A DNA stretch of 43,658 nt. Origin: an uncultured Clostridia bacterium. Its GTDB lineage: Bacteria > Bacillota > Clostridia > Oscillospirales > Oscillospiraceae. Of this stretch, positions 33,001 to 40,690 are shown in pieces. The stretch is from the NCBI GenBank assembly GCA_945877515.1, contig CAMCSE010000013.1, forward strand, positions 1-43,658. The letters are read 5' to 3'. How positions within the stretch are numbered: the first letter of the stretch is position 1; the number at the start of each line of letters is the position of its first letter. The notes under the pieces were generated by a model. The model saw only the letters and a program-made list of their open reading frames with translations, had not been told where the DNA came from and searched no databases. The position numbers were made by a program, and so were the translations under genes.

Positions 33001-33495
33001 CAGAATGTCCTGCAGTTCCAGCGCATAGGCCTTGGCCCCATCGTAGTCGCCATTCAAAATGCGGCGGGGAATCTCACCGGCAAGACACGCGGACAAGCCG
33101 ATCAGCCCCTCGCTGTGAGCGCGGAGCAGGTCAAGATCGATGCGGGGCTTGATGTAAAACCCCTCGATATACGCCTGTGACACCATGTAGGACAGATTGC
33201 GGTAGCCGGTCTCATTCTTGCACAGCAGCACCAGATGGCGGGATTCGGCGTCAAATTCGTGCTGCTTGTCCAGACGGGTACGGCGCGCCACATATACCTC
33301 GCAGCCAATGACGGGGTGGATCCCCTCCGCTTTGCAGGCACGGTAGAAATCGATAACGCCGTACATGGCGCCGTGGTCGGTGATGGCGCAGGCAGTCTGC
33401 CCCATCTCCTTGACCAGCTTGGGCAGGTCCCGGATGCGGCAGGCGCCGTCTAACAGGCTATACTCTGTATGGACGTGGAGATGAGCAAAGGACAT
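30010..33495 (-). CDS. dnaE: DNA polymerase III subunit alpha (DnaE)
   Basis: A 1161-residue replicative polymerase of family C. The PHP domain opens the protein ([14 protein letters not shown]). The palm carries [15 protein letters not shown] and the catalytic Asp pair in [13 protein letters not shown], with the third acidic residue in the [12 protein letters not shown] region. The fingers include [34 protein letters not shown], and the C-terminal OB fold contains [19 protein letters not shown]. Length matches DnaE1-type enzymes. The track adds 16 codons; ATG 33495 lies one base after the upstream stop and gives [13 protein letters not shown]. Clostridia usually also have PolC, in which case DnaE extends primers; PolC is not in this window. 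Confidence 0.97.
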   Translation of the reverse strand: [1161 protein letters not shown]

Positions 33496-33496
33496 G

Positions 33497-33946
33497 TCAC
33501 TGTGCCTCCAGCTCTTCCAGCATGCCGCACAGCATCTCCACACCGGAGACCACCAGCAAACAGCAATGGTGGGTCACACCCAGTTCCCGGGCAATACTTG
33601 TTCCCTCAATCTCCTGCTCAGCCAGCAGTTCATGGCAATTCAGCTGGCGGAAACGCTGCCGGAAGCGGCGCTGGAACTCCTTGACCAGCTGAGTGGAGCG
33701 TTTCTTCCCCTCAGGGCCATTTTCCAGCGTACTGGGATAGGCCATGCCCAGCACTACCACGCAGGCGCTGATCACGCCGCAAACGCCGCCGCAGCGCATA
33801 CCGCCGCCAAAGCCGCTGGCAAGCGCCATGCTCTGCTCCTCGGTAAAACCGGTGATATCCGTAAAGGCCGCCAGCACACTCTGGCCGCAATTCAGGCCTT
33901 TTTCGTGGTATTCCATCGCTTTTTGACATCTTTCCCGCGTTGTCAT
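33497..33946 (-). CDS. C_GCAxxG_C_C family (redox-type Cys-rich) protein
   Basis: A 149-residue protein of the C-GCAxxG-C-C family. The defining Cys are visible: LNCGQSVL near residue 20, GGGMRCGGVCGVISACVVVLG (about 48-66), NCHELL and THHCC near the C terminus. Members are thought to bind a metal or Fe-S centre and often sit beside oxidoreductases; no function is established. Here it lies between whiA (ATGA overlap) and dnaE (one base apart), so it is translated with replication and cell-cycle genes. That location is unexpected for a redox protein. Confidence 0.88.
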   Translation of the reverse strand: MTTRERCQKAMEYHEKGLNCGQSVLAAFTDITGFTEEQSMALASGFGGGMRCGGVCGVISACVVVLGMAYPSTLENGPEGKKRSTQLVKEFQRRFRQRFRQLNCHELLAEQEIEGTSIARELGVTHHCCLLVVSGVEMLCGMLEELEAQ

Positions 33947-34851
33947 GACAGTTTCCGCGCCTCCTCCATGATCTTTCGTATCCGATGGTTCAAACAGGAT
34001 TTACTGATGGGCGGATCAAACAGTGCCGCCAGCTGTGTCAGCGGCAGCTCCGGGTTCTGCATCCGAAGCCGGGCCGTCTCCTGTATCTTTTCGGGCAGCT
34101 TTTCCAGCTGTCCGTGCTGTTTCAGTGTTTCGATGGCCTCCTGCTGGGCCGCCACGGCGTCCAGCGTCTTGTTGACGTTGGCCATGTCGCAGTTCATGGC
34201 ACGGTTGGCACCGTTGCGGATCTCCTTGTCCACCTTGGCGGTCATGATCTCAGTGGCGGCCACCGGCGCACCAAGCATGGTCAGCAGATCCTCAATATGT
34301 TCAGACTGCTTGAAGTAAATTACCGCGCTGCCGCTGCGCATCACGCTGCGGGGCATGAAGCCTATTTCCTGCAAAAGAGCCGATACCTCCCGACTGGCCT
34401 GAACATGGGAGGTGGACAGCTCCAGATGATAGCGCTTTTCCGGGTCTGTGACGCTGCCTCCGGCCAGAAACGCCCCCCGCAGGAACGCCGTGCGGCAGCA
34501 ATCCTCCTCCAGCAGGGCAAAGTTCACATGCAGCACCAGCGACTGGCGGGGATCATAGCCCAGTGTGTCCACGATGCGGCGGAGCTTTTCCGCTTCGGTG
34601 ATCTGAAATACCAGCTTGCTGCCGGGCAATTCGTCCGAGGGCTGGCGGTCAAACTTCACGCCGAAGGCCCGGTGGAACAGTCGGGGCAGCCGGGCGGCAA
34701 ACTCCGGATTCTCCGTAATGATACGCACCTCCCGCATGGTGAAGGTATTGCAGTACAGCAATACGCCGTAGCATTCGGCCCGGGCACAGCACAGCCGCTG
34801 CACCGCTGTGCGGCACAGCTCTGACTTTGCCTTGAACGAAAACGACTGCAT
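33943..34851 (-). CDS. whiA: DNA-binding protein WhiA
   Basis: A 302-residue WhiA. An N-terminal LAGLIDADG-like fold (about 1-200; FLRGAFLAGGSVTDPEKRYHLEL, YFKQSEHIEDLLTMLGA) lacks nuclease residues in the family. The C-terminal helix-turn-helix contains LPLTQLAALFDPPISKSCLNHRIRKI. In Streptomyces it controls sporulation, in Bacillus it affects division and chromosome segregation. The rapZ-yvcK-whiA order is conserved across Gram-positives. Confidence 0.97.
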   Translation of the reverse strand: MQSFSFKAKSELCRTAVQRLCCARAECYGVLLYCNTFTMREVRIITENPEFAARLPRLFHRAFGVKFDRQPSDELPGSKLVFQITEAEKLRRIVDTLGYDPRQSLVLHVNFALLEEDCCRTAFLRGAFLAGGSVTDPEKRYHLELSTSHVQASREVSALLQEIGFMPRSVMRSGSAVIYFKQSEHIEDLLTMLGAPVAATEIMTAKVDKEIRNGANRAMNCDMANVNKTLDAVAAQQEAIETLKQHGQLEKLPEKIQETARLRMQNPELPLTQLAALFDPPISKSCLNHRIRKIMEEARKLS

Positions 34852-34864
34852 GGGCTTTCCTCCT

Positions 34865-35875
34865 TCATGTGGGGTCTTTCTCTGAATACGTCTCGTAAAT
34901 GCGCATCAGTTCATGCGCCAGATGGCCGGGATTATGGCGCACCAGTCCGTTCTCCAGACTGGCTAACGGACGCTGGATCAGCTCCACGCCCAGGGCACGG
35001 CATTTCTCCGTGTCGCAGCGGATGGGCTCCGCTCCCTCCCGTGCGTAGCGGCGGGCGATCGTCTCCGGGATGGGCATGGAGTTGGTCAGGCACAGGCGGA
35101 ACAATCTCGGATAGCTGTGATGGAACAGCGCCTGTATGTGGTCGGAAACGGTATAGCCCTCCGTCTCCCCCTCCTGCGTCATCACATTGCAGACATACAG
35201 CTTAATGGCCTTGCTCTCCTGAATAGCATCCGCGATGCCGTCCACCAGCAGATTGGGGATAATGCTGGTATAGAGACTTCCGGGGGCCAGCACGATCATG
35301 TCAGCGTCCAGAATGGCCTCTACTGCCGCGTCCAGCGCCTTGGGATGCTCCGGCAGCAGGCGCACACTGCGGATGCGGCAGTCCTGCTCTTTCTTACAAT
35401 AGAAAATGCGGGATTCTCCCAGCACGGTGGCCCCGTTCTCAAAGGTGGCCTCCAGCTGGATGTTTTCATTGGTCACAGGCAGCACACGGCCGGTGATGGC
35501 CAGTACTTTGCTCAGACCCGCCACCGCCTTGTCAAAGCTGGGCATGATATCGTTCAGCGCCGCCAGCAGCAGGTTGCCCAGGCTCTGGCCCGCCAGCGAG
35601 CCGTCTGCAAACCGGTAGGCCATCAGCTGGCCCATCAGGGGTTCACAGTTTGCCAGGGATTGCAGGCAGTTGCGGATATCGCCGGGAGCTGCCATGCCCA
35701 GATCCTGCCGCAGCATTCCGGTGCTGCCGCCGTCATCCGCCACAGTAACGATGGCAGTGATGTTACGGGTATACAGCTTCAGACCCCGCAGCAAGGTACT
35801 CAATCCGGTTCCGCCGCCGATGCCCACGATTTTTGGGCCGTTTTCCGGCGGGATATGATATAGGTAATGAGGCAT
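34865..35875 (-). CDS. yvcK: YvcK/gluconeogenesis factor (CofD-like)
   Basis: A 336-residue CofD-like protein that in Bacillus binds UDP-sugars and links carbon status to cell-wall synthesis; it is required on gluconeogenic carbon. The Gly-rich start KIVGIGGGTGLSTLLRGLK, VADDGGSTGMLR, PPGDIRNCL-like (APGDIRNCL) and LAPGSLYTSIIPNLLV are family motifs. The N terminus has a short extension MPHYLYHIPPENG. It lies 13 bases before whiA. Confidence 0.95.
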   Translation of the reverse strand: MPHYLYHIPPENGPKIVGIGGGTGLSTLLRGLKLYTRNITAIVTVADDGGSTGMLRQDLGMAAPGDIRNCLQSLANCEPLMGQLMAYRFADGSLAGQSLGNLLLAALNDIMPSFDKAVAGLSKVLAITGRVLPVTNENIQLEATFENGATVLGESRIFYCKKEQDCRIRSVRLLPEHPKALDAAVEAILDADMIVLAPGSLYTSIIPNLLVDGIADAIQESKAIKLYVCNVMTQEGETEGYTVSDHIQALFHHSYPRLFRLCLTNSMPIPETIARRYAREGAEPIRCDTEKCRALGVELIQRPLASLENGLVRHNPGHLAHELMRIYETYSEKDPT

Positions 35876-35907
35876 AAAACCGTCACTTCTTTCCGCGTTT
35901 CCCTCTG

Positions 35908-36765
35908 TCAGCGAGAAATGTCCCGATGGCTCTCCGTTACGTCGAAGCCGACGTCCGTCAGCTCCTGCGCCAGCGCGTGGGCCACCGCCACGCTGCGGTG
36001 ATGTCCGCCGGTGCAGCCCACGGAGATCACCAGCACGGTCTTGCCCTCCTGATTATAGAGAGGCAGCAGAAACCGCAGCATGCTTTTCAGCTTCTCCATG
36101 AACTCCCCCGTCTGGGGAAAGGAAAACACATAGTCCCGAACCGCCGCGTCCAGCCCTGTGCCGTGCTTCAGCTCAGGCACATAGTAGGGATTTGGCAGAA
36201 AGCGCACATCGAACACCAGATCCGACTCCATGGGCAGGCCATGCTTAAAGCCGAAGGACATCACATCCACATGAATCCCCTGCCGGTCCTTCTCACGGCC
36301 AAACAGATTCAAAAGCTCGCTGCGCAGCTTCCCTACCGAGAAGGTGGAGGTATCCAGCACATAGTCGGCGTGATCCCGCACCGGCTGCATCATCTGCCGC
36401 TCCAGCATCACGGCCTGTTCGATGCTCCGTCCCTCCACCGCCAGCGGATGGGTACGGCGGGTCTCCTTATACCGGTTGATAATGGCAGCGTTATCCGCAT
36501 CCAGAAACAGCAGACGGCAATTCACATCCGTGCGTTTCAGCCGCTCCAGCGCGGCAATCAGCAGATCAAAGGGCTCGCCAGCCCGGACATCGTACACCAG
36601 CGCCACCCGGTCATAATGGCCGTGGGACGCGGCGCAGAATTCGGCAAACTTCACCATCATCTCTGCCGGGAGATTATCCACGATATAGTAACCGATATCC
36701 TCCAGAATGGAGGCGGCACGGCTTTTGCCGCTGCCGCTCAGGCCGGTAATGATCAGTATTTCCAT
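35908..36765 (-). CDS. rapZ: RNase adapter protein RapZ / YvcJ nucleotide-binding protein
   Basis: A 285-residue P-loop protein. Walker A GLSGSGKS (residues 8-15), a Walker B-like VALVYDVRAGEPF, and the C-terminal domain with SFGFKHGLPMESDLVFDVRFLPNPY and SVGCTGGHHRSVAVAHALA. In Enterobacteria RapZ guides RNase E to GlmZ and senses glucosamine-6-phosphate; in Firmicutes (YvcJ) the role is less clear. It hydrolyses nucleotides. The gene is 32 bases upstream of yvcK. Confidence 0.96.
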   Translation of the reverse strand: MEILIITGLSGSGKSRAASILEDIGYYIVDNLPAEMMVKFAEFCAASHGHYDRVALVYDVRAGEPFDLLIAALERLKRTDVNCRLLFLDADNAAIINRYKETRRTHPLAVEGRSIEQAVMLERQMMQPVRDHADYVLDTSTFSVGKLRSELLNLFGREKDRQGIHVDVMSFGFKHGLPMESDLVFDVRFLPNPYYVPELKHGTGLDAAVRDYVFSFPQTGEFMEKLKSMLRFLLPLYNQEGKTVLVISVGCTGGHHRSVAVAHALAQELTDVGFDVTESHRDISR

Positions 36766-36779
36766 AGCTTCTCCCCTGT

Positions 36780-37694
36780 TCAGCCAACGATACGCACTTC
36801 CGGTTCCAGCATCACGCCGGAGCTCTCCTTCACCCGGCGCTGTACCTCCGCCATCAGGGAAAGCACATCTTCACAGGTGGCGCCACCGGTATTAATGACA
36901 AAGCCCGCGTGTTTTTCTGAAACCTGAGCGCCGCCCACGGTCAGCCCCTTGCAGCCAGCTTCCTCTATCAGGCGGCCCGCGAAATAGCCCTCCGGCCGCT
37001 TGAAGGTGCTGCCGGCGCTGGGGTATTCCAGCGGTTGTGATGCCTTGCGCCGGGCCATCAGATCCTCCATACGGCCGCGGATGACGGCAGGTTCGCCCTT
37101 TTGCAGGGCAAAGACCGCGTGCAGCACCACCGCGTCGGGATGGTCGGTCAGCAGGCTGCGGCGATAGCCAAAATCCATGGCACGACAGGGAATATACTTT
37201 ACACCATCGTCAGGAAACAGCACGCTGACACCCTCAATGACCTGCGCCATTTCGCCGCCGTACGCGCCGGCGTTCATGCACACCGCACCGCCTGTGCTGC
37301 CGGGAATGCCGTGGGCAAATTCCAGTCCCGTCAGGCTCTGCTGGCAGGCAAAATTGGCCACTCGTGCCAGAGACGCGCCGGCTCCGGCCCTGATATGTCC
37401 TTCGCCGGCCAATTCGATTTCGTCCATGTCCCGGGTGTTGATGATCAGGCGATCCACCTGACCGTCCGGGAAAAGGAGATTGGTACCGTTGCCCATAACA
37501 TAGGGCCGTGCGCCGCACTGGACGGCAAAATTCAACAGCAGCACCAGCTGCTCGCTGTTCCGGGGAAAAGCCATCCGCCGGGCCGGGCCACCAATGCGGA
37601 AGGAAGTGTGCTTTGCCAGCGGTTCCTCCGCCATCATCGGCAGATCGGGCAAGTAGTCCCGCAGTTGTTCGTCCAAAAGCTCATACCAAAGCAT
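36780..37694 (-). CDS. murB: UDP-N-acetylenolpyruvoylglucosamine reductase
   Basis: A 304-residue FAD enzyme reducing UDP-GlcNAc-enolpyruvate to UDP-MurNAc in peptidoglycan synthesis. KHTSFRIGGPARRM and YVMGNGTNLLFPD bind FAD. FAHGIPGSTGGAVCMNAGAYGGEM is the pyrophosphate loop, YPSAGSTFKRPEG holds the catalytic Ser, and LEPEVRIVG near the end has the catalytic Glu. The lack of the long insert found in E. coli MurB fits the type II form. Adjacent to rapZ and yvcK, both tied to amino-sugar flow. Confidence 0.97.
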   Translation of the reverse strand: MLWYELLDEQLRDYLPDLPMMAEEPLAKHTSFRIGGPARRMAFPRNSEQLVLLLNFAVQCGARPYVMGNGTNLLFPDGQVDRLIINTRDMDEIELAGEGHIRAGAGASLARVANFACQQSLTGLEFAHGIPGSTGGAVCMNAGAYGGEMAQVIEGVSVLFPDDGVKYIPCRAMDFGYRRSLLTDHPDAVVLHAVFALQKGEPAVIRGRMEDLMARRKASQPLEYPSAGSTFKRPEGYFAGRLIEEAGCKGLTVGGAQVSEKHAGFVINTGGATCEDVLSLMAEVQRRVKESSGVMLEPEVRIVG

Positions 37695-37719
37695 GAAGCG
37701 CCTCCCAAATCATTGTTTT

Positions 37720-38685
37720 TCAAATCATTCGCTTGTTCTTACCCAACAGCGCCGCGCCGATGACACCGGCGTCGTTGCCCAATTCCGCCTTGACGATCCG
37801 GGTCATTTTGTCATAGTTGCAGGGCAGGCTGTGGGCCGCTACCTGACGGCGCAGGGGCAGCAGCAGCTGTTCATCCGACTCATTGCTGACGCCACCGCCG
37901 ATTGCCAGTGTATCCGGCTGGAAAATGTTGATAATATTGACGATTCCCACGGTGAGATATCGGATGTATTGGTCACAGACCTGCTGCCCTATCTCACAGC
38001 CCTGACGGGCGGCGATAAAGGCAGACTGGCCGGACACATGGCCGTCGTTCTCCGCAATGACGCGGGCCAAAATACTGTCGGGATGCTCTGACAGTGCTCT
38101 GGCCGTTTGGCGCTTGAGGGCGTTGGCGGAGGCATACTGCTCCCAACAGCCACGGCGGCCACAGGGACATTCCTCGCCGTTCATCTCAATGGACATGTGC
38201 CCCACCTCACCGGCCATGCCGTTGGAGCCGTGGAAAATCTTTCCGTTATGGACGATGCCGCCGCCCACACCGGTACCCAGCGTGACGGTGATAAAGCGCT
38301 TGCTGCCCCGGCCGCCGCCCACATAGTACTCCGCCAAAGCCGCGCAGTTGGCGTCGTTTTCTATGTACAGGGGCAAATCGCTGAGCTGATGGAATAGCCG
38401 CCTTAGCGGCACATTGCGCAAAGGAAGATTGCAGGTATACAGAATGGAACCGCCGCGAATCTCCACGGCGCCGGGACAGCCCACACCAATAGAGACAATA
38501 TCCTCTAAGCCGCAGCCGAAATCATGGCACAGGTCCATGCTCAAGACGTGGATCGTCCAGGCCAGCGCCGCCGGATCGGCGATGCCCGCTACCTTCATTT
38601 TGCGGGTGGCCAGCAACCGGCCCGTCTCATCCACCAAACCTGCCTTTAAGTTGGTCCCGCCAATATCTATGCCGATATAATTCAT
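37720..38685 (-). CDS. ROK family glucokinase
   Basis: A 321-residue sugar kinase of the ROK family. The phosphate loop IGIDIGGTNLKAGLVDE opens it; ENDANCAALAEY holds the catalytic Asp; GTGVGGGIVHNGKIFHGSNGMAGEVGHM precedes the zinc-binding motif CPCGRRGCWEQYAS. It likely phosphorylates glucose, supplying glucose-6-phosphate. Its start overlaps the hprK stop (ATGA), so a carbon-sensing kinase and a sugar kinase are coupled. Confidence 0.93.
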   Translation of the reverse strand: MNYIGIDIGGTNLKAGLVDETGRLLATRKMKVAGIADPAALAWTIHVLSMDLCHDFGCGLEDIVSIGVGCPGAVEIRGGSILYTCNLPLRNVPLRRLFHQLSDLPLYIENDANCAALAEYYVGGGRGSKRFITVTLGTGVGGGIVHNGKIFHGSNGMAGEVGHMSIEMNGEECPCGRRGCWEQYASANALKRQTARALSEHPDSILARVIAENDGHVSGQSAFIAARQGCEIGQQVCDQYIRYLTVGIVNIINIFQPDTLAIGGGVSNESDEQLLLPLRRQVAAHSLPCNYDKMTRIVKAELGNDAGVIGAALLGKNKRMI

Positions 38686-39641
38686 ACAATATTTCCGTTC
38701 TGCTGAATCATGGCATCCAGCTTACTGTCGAACTGGGTCACAAAATCCCGACCGGAGTTATAACCGTACTTCATCTGCCGGTTCTTCATGGTGGCGATCT
38801 CCACGATACCGGCCAGATTTCGGCCGGGACGCACCGGGATGGTCACCACGGGCAGCGATACATCCAGCAGCGTATAGCGCTCTTCCCCCAGGCCCAGACG
38901 GTCATAGAATTTGCCGTCCTGCCATTGCTCCAGCTGGATCACAAGGTCGATCTCCGTCTCGAACTGCACCGCACCCATGCCGAACAGCTGCTGCACGTCG
39001 ATGACGCCCACACCACGGATCTCAATGTAGTGGCGGATCAGTTCCGGAGCCGTACCGTGGAGGGTATCTGAAATACGACGGATCTCCACTGCGTCATCCG
39101 CTACCAGCTGGTGACCGCGCTTGAGCAGCTCGATGGCCGTCTCGCTTTTGCCGATACCGCTGTCGCCAAGGATCAGCACACCCTGGCCGTAAATATTCAT
39201 CAGCACGCCGTGGCGGGTGATTTGGGGCGCCAGCGCATTGTTGAGATAGTCAATGATATGACTGGTGGCGTCTACCGTATCACTTGCAGTACGCAACAGG
39301 GTACGGCCATGCTTCTGGGCCATTTCCAGCAGTTCAGAGAATACCTCCAGATTGCGGGAGATGATCATGGCGGGAAAGCTGTAGCTCATCAGGCGGTTAA
39401 ACACCCGTGTCCGTTCCTCTGTGGACATGCGGGAAAGAAAACGCATCTCGCTCTTGCCCAGGATCAGAAGCCGCTTGGTGTCAAAATAATCATAAAACCC
39501 CACCAATTGCAGCGAGGGACGGAACACATCCGAAACGGTGATCACGCAGGTGTCGTAGTCGCTGCCCCTGCAGAGAATTTCCATATGAAAGTATTCCGCC
39601 AGCTTTTTGACGCTGGCAGGGGTACGTTTCACTTTTTCCAT
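38682..39641 (-). CDS. hprK: HPr kinase/phosphorylase
   Basis: A 319-residue bifunctional enzyme that phosphorylates and dephosphorylates HPr at Ser46, the master signal for carbon catabolite control in Firmicutes. The N-terminal domain (about 1-130) resembles the MurF-like fold of the family. Walker A GDSGIGKSETA lies at about 159-169, followed by ADDAVEI. The HPrK signature is in EIRGVGVIDVQQLFGMGAV. GAGGAG precedes the ATG. It is the first gene of the long minus-strand cluster, with a consensus promoter at 39685-39713. Confidence 0.97.
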   Translation of the reverse strand: MEKVKRTPASVKKLAEYFHMEILCRGSDYDTCVITVSDVFRPSLQLVGFYDYFDTKRLLILGKSEMRFLSRMSTEERTRVFNRLMSYSFPAMIISRNLEVFSELLEMAQKHGRTLLRTASDTVDATSHIIDYLNNALAPQITRHGVLMNIYGQGVLILGDSGIGKSETAIELLKRGHQLVADDAVEIRRISDTLHGTAPELIRHYIEIRGVGVIDVQQLFGMGAVQFETEIDLVIQLEQWQDGKFYDRLGLGEERYTLLDVSLPVVTIPVRPGRNLAGIVEIATMKNRQMKYGYNSGRDFVTQFDSKLDAMIQQNGNIV

Positions 39642-39684
39642 GGCTTGTCGCTCCTCAAATTCTATTTATAACAATACAGTTTAT

Positions 39685-39713
39685 ATTATACCGTATTCAC
39701 AGGGTTTTCGCAA
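39685..39713 (-). promoter_or_regulatory. Promoter of the hprK cluster
   Basis: Minus strand TTGCGA, 17 bp, TATAAT. I found no clear promoter or terminator inside the eight-gene run from hprK to dnaE. Confidence 0.75.
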
Positions 39714-39756
39714 CTTTCCCGCTTGAAAATTTTTTCAGTTTTTTGTCAAATAATGC

Positions 39757-39785
39757 TTGCAATTTACCGCAACTTCTGGTATGAT
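39757..39785 (+). promoter_or_regulatory. Promoter of rpmB
   Basis: TTGCAA, 17 bp, TATGAT with TGG before the -10. Divergent from the hprK promoter. Confidence 0.72.
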
Positions 39786-39844
39786 AACTACTGCTTGCGA
39801 AACGACTGCAAGTATGATGTTACGACAGCAAGGAGGTGCAACGG

Positions 39845-40033
39845 ATGGCTAAGTGCGAGTTCTGCGATAAGGGCGTGACCTTCGGTATCAAGGTTTCCCA
39901 CTCTCATCGTCGTTCCAATCGTCCCTGGAAGCCCAACGTCAAGCGCGTAAAGGCTTTGATCAATGGTACGCCTCGCCATGTGTATGTTTGTACCCGGTGC
40001 CTGCGTTCCGGTAAAGTTACCCGCGCGATCTGA
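39845..40033 (+). CDS. rpmB: 50S ribosomal protein L28
   Basis: A 62-residue ribosomal protein of the large subunit. The zinc-binding Cys pairs are kept (CEFC near the start, CTRC near the end), so this is the zinc (C+) form. KVSHSHRRSNRPWKPNVKRVKAL is the RNA-binding core. A strong AAGGAGGTG precedes the ATG at 39845; the track begins three codons earlier. Monocistronic with its own promoter and terminator. Confidence 0.97.
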   Translation: MAKCEFCDKGVTFGIKVSHSHRRSNRPWKPNVKRVKALINGTPRHVYVCTRCLRSGKVTRAI

Positions 40034-40039
40034 ATGAGC

Positions 40040-40072
40040 AAAAGCTCTGTGGAAGTTCCGCAGAGCTTTTTT
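40040..40072 (+). terminator. Terminator of rpmB
   Basis: AAAAGCTCTG / CAGAGCTTTT with inner GGA/TCC, then TT. Confidence 0.85.
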
Positions 40073-40088
40073 CATAGCAAAATATGTA

Positions 40089-40131
40089 CCAGCCCTGCGG
40101 CAGTTCACACGTTCCGCAGGGCTGGTTTTTT
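40089..40131 (+). terminator. Second hairpin with U run between convergent genes
   Basis: CCAGCCCTGCGG pairs perfectly (12 bp) with CCGCAGGGCTGG, then TTTTTT that runs into the DUF2500 stop codon. A backup terminator for rpmB, possibly also acting on the DUF2500 transcript. Confidence 0.8.
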
Positions 40132-40564
40132 ACCGTTCGGGATCCCAGGTCGCGCGGTCACGCTCCGCGCTGCTGTCAAAGGTTTTGCTGCCACGGCGCT
40201 CAAAGCTCAGGTAGCGGGTGCCCTGAAATGTCAGCTCGCCGAAATCACCCTCAGCCATCATGCCGTATTCCCGGCCATTCACACGCAGTTCCATTCGGTC
40301 ACCGCTGGCCACCTGAAAAGTGACATAATAGGCCGTGGAGGTAGAGGTATGCATGGCCCCGTTATCGCCGGTGTTGTGGTGATGGACATTCGTATTCTGT
40401 CGTTTGGCCACTACCGTGGCCTCCACTGTCAGGCGCGGGGAATGGTTATTCTTATTCCATGTGCGGATCCCCTTCACTGCCGTGATGAGGAAAAACACGA
40501 TGAAGATGCCGAACATCAGGAAAAAGATTACCTGAAATACACTGAATCCAAAGCTAAATCCCAT
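40130..40564 (-). CDS. DUF2500 family membrane-anchored protein
   Basis: A 144-residue protein with one N-terminal membrane segment (about 8-30) and an external or cytoplasmic beta-rich domain. The segments VEATVVAKRQNTNVHHHNTG, TAYYVTFQVASGDRMELRVNGREYGMMAEGDFGELTFQGTRYLSFER match the DUF2500 family. The HHH cluster could bind metal, which is inference. No function is established. It has its own promoter and stands alone. Confidence 0.85.
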   Translation of the reverse strand: MGFSFGFSVFQVIFFLMFGIFIVFFLITAVKGIRTWNKNNHSPRLTVEATVVAKRQNTNVHHHNTGDNGAMHTSTSTAYYVTFQVASGDRMELRVNGREYGMMAEGDFGELTFQGTRYLSFERRGSKTFDSSAERDRATWDPER

Positions 40565-40607
40565 AGTTGTCCCTCTCTTTCCGCCATCAAGGATGGTCTT
40601 TCCTACA

Positions 40608-40636
40608 ATTTTACCGTCTTTTTACTGGCTTGTCCA
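40608..40636 (-). promoter_or_regulatory. Promoter of the DUF2500 gene
   Basis: Minus strand TGGACA, 17 bp, TAAAAT. Confidence 0.6.
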
Positions 40637-40639
40637 TCA

Positions 40640-40680
40640 ACTTCAGATTGCGGAGGGAAAATTTTACCGCAATCTGAAGT
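40640..40680. repeat. 14-bp perfect inverted repeat after pcrA
   Basis: ACTTCAGATTGCGG and CCGCAATCTGAAGT flank a 13-base loop. It sits where the pcrA terminator is expected, but neither strand has a U run after the stem; the loop itself contains AAAATTTT. Confidence 0.8.
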
Positions 40681-40690
40681 TTACAAGGGT

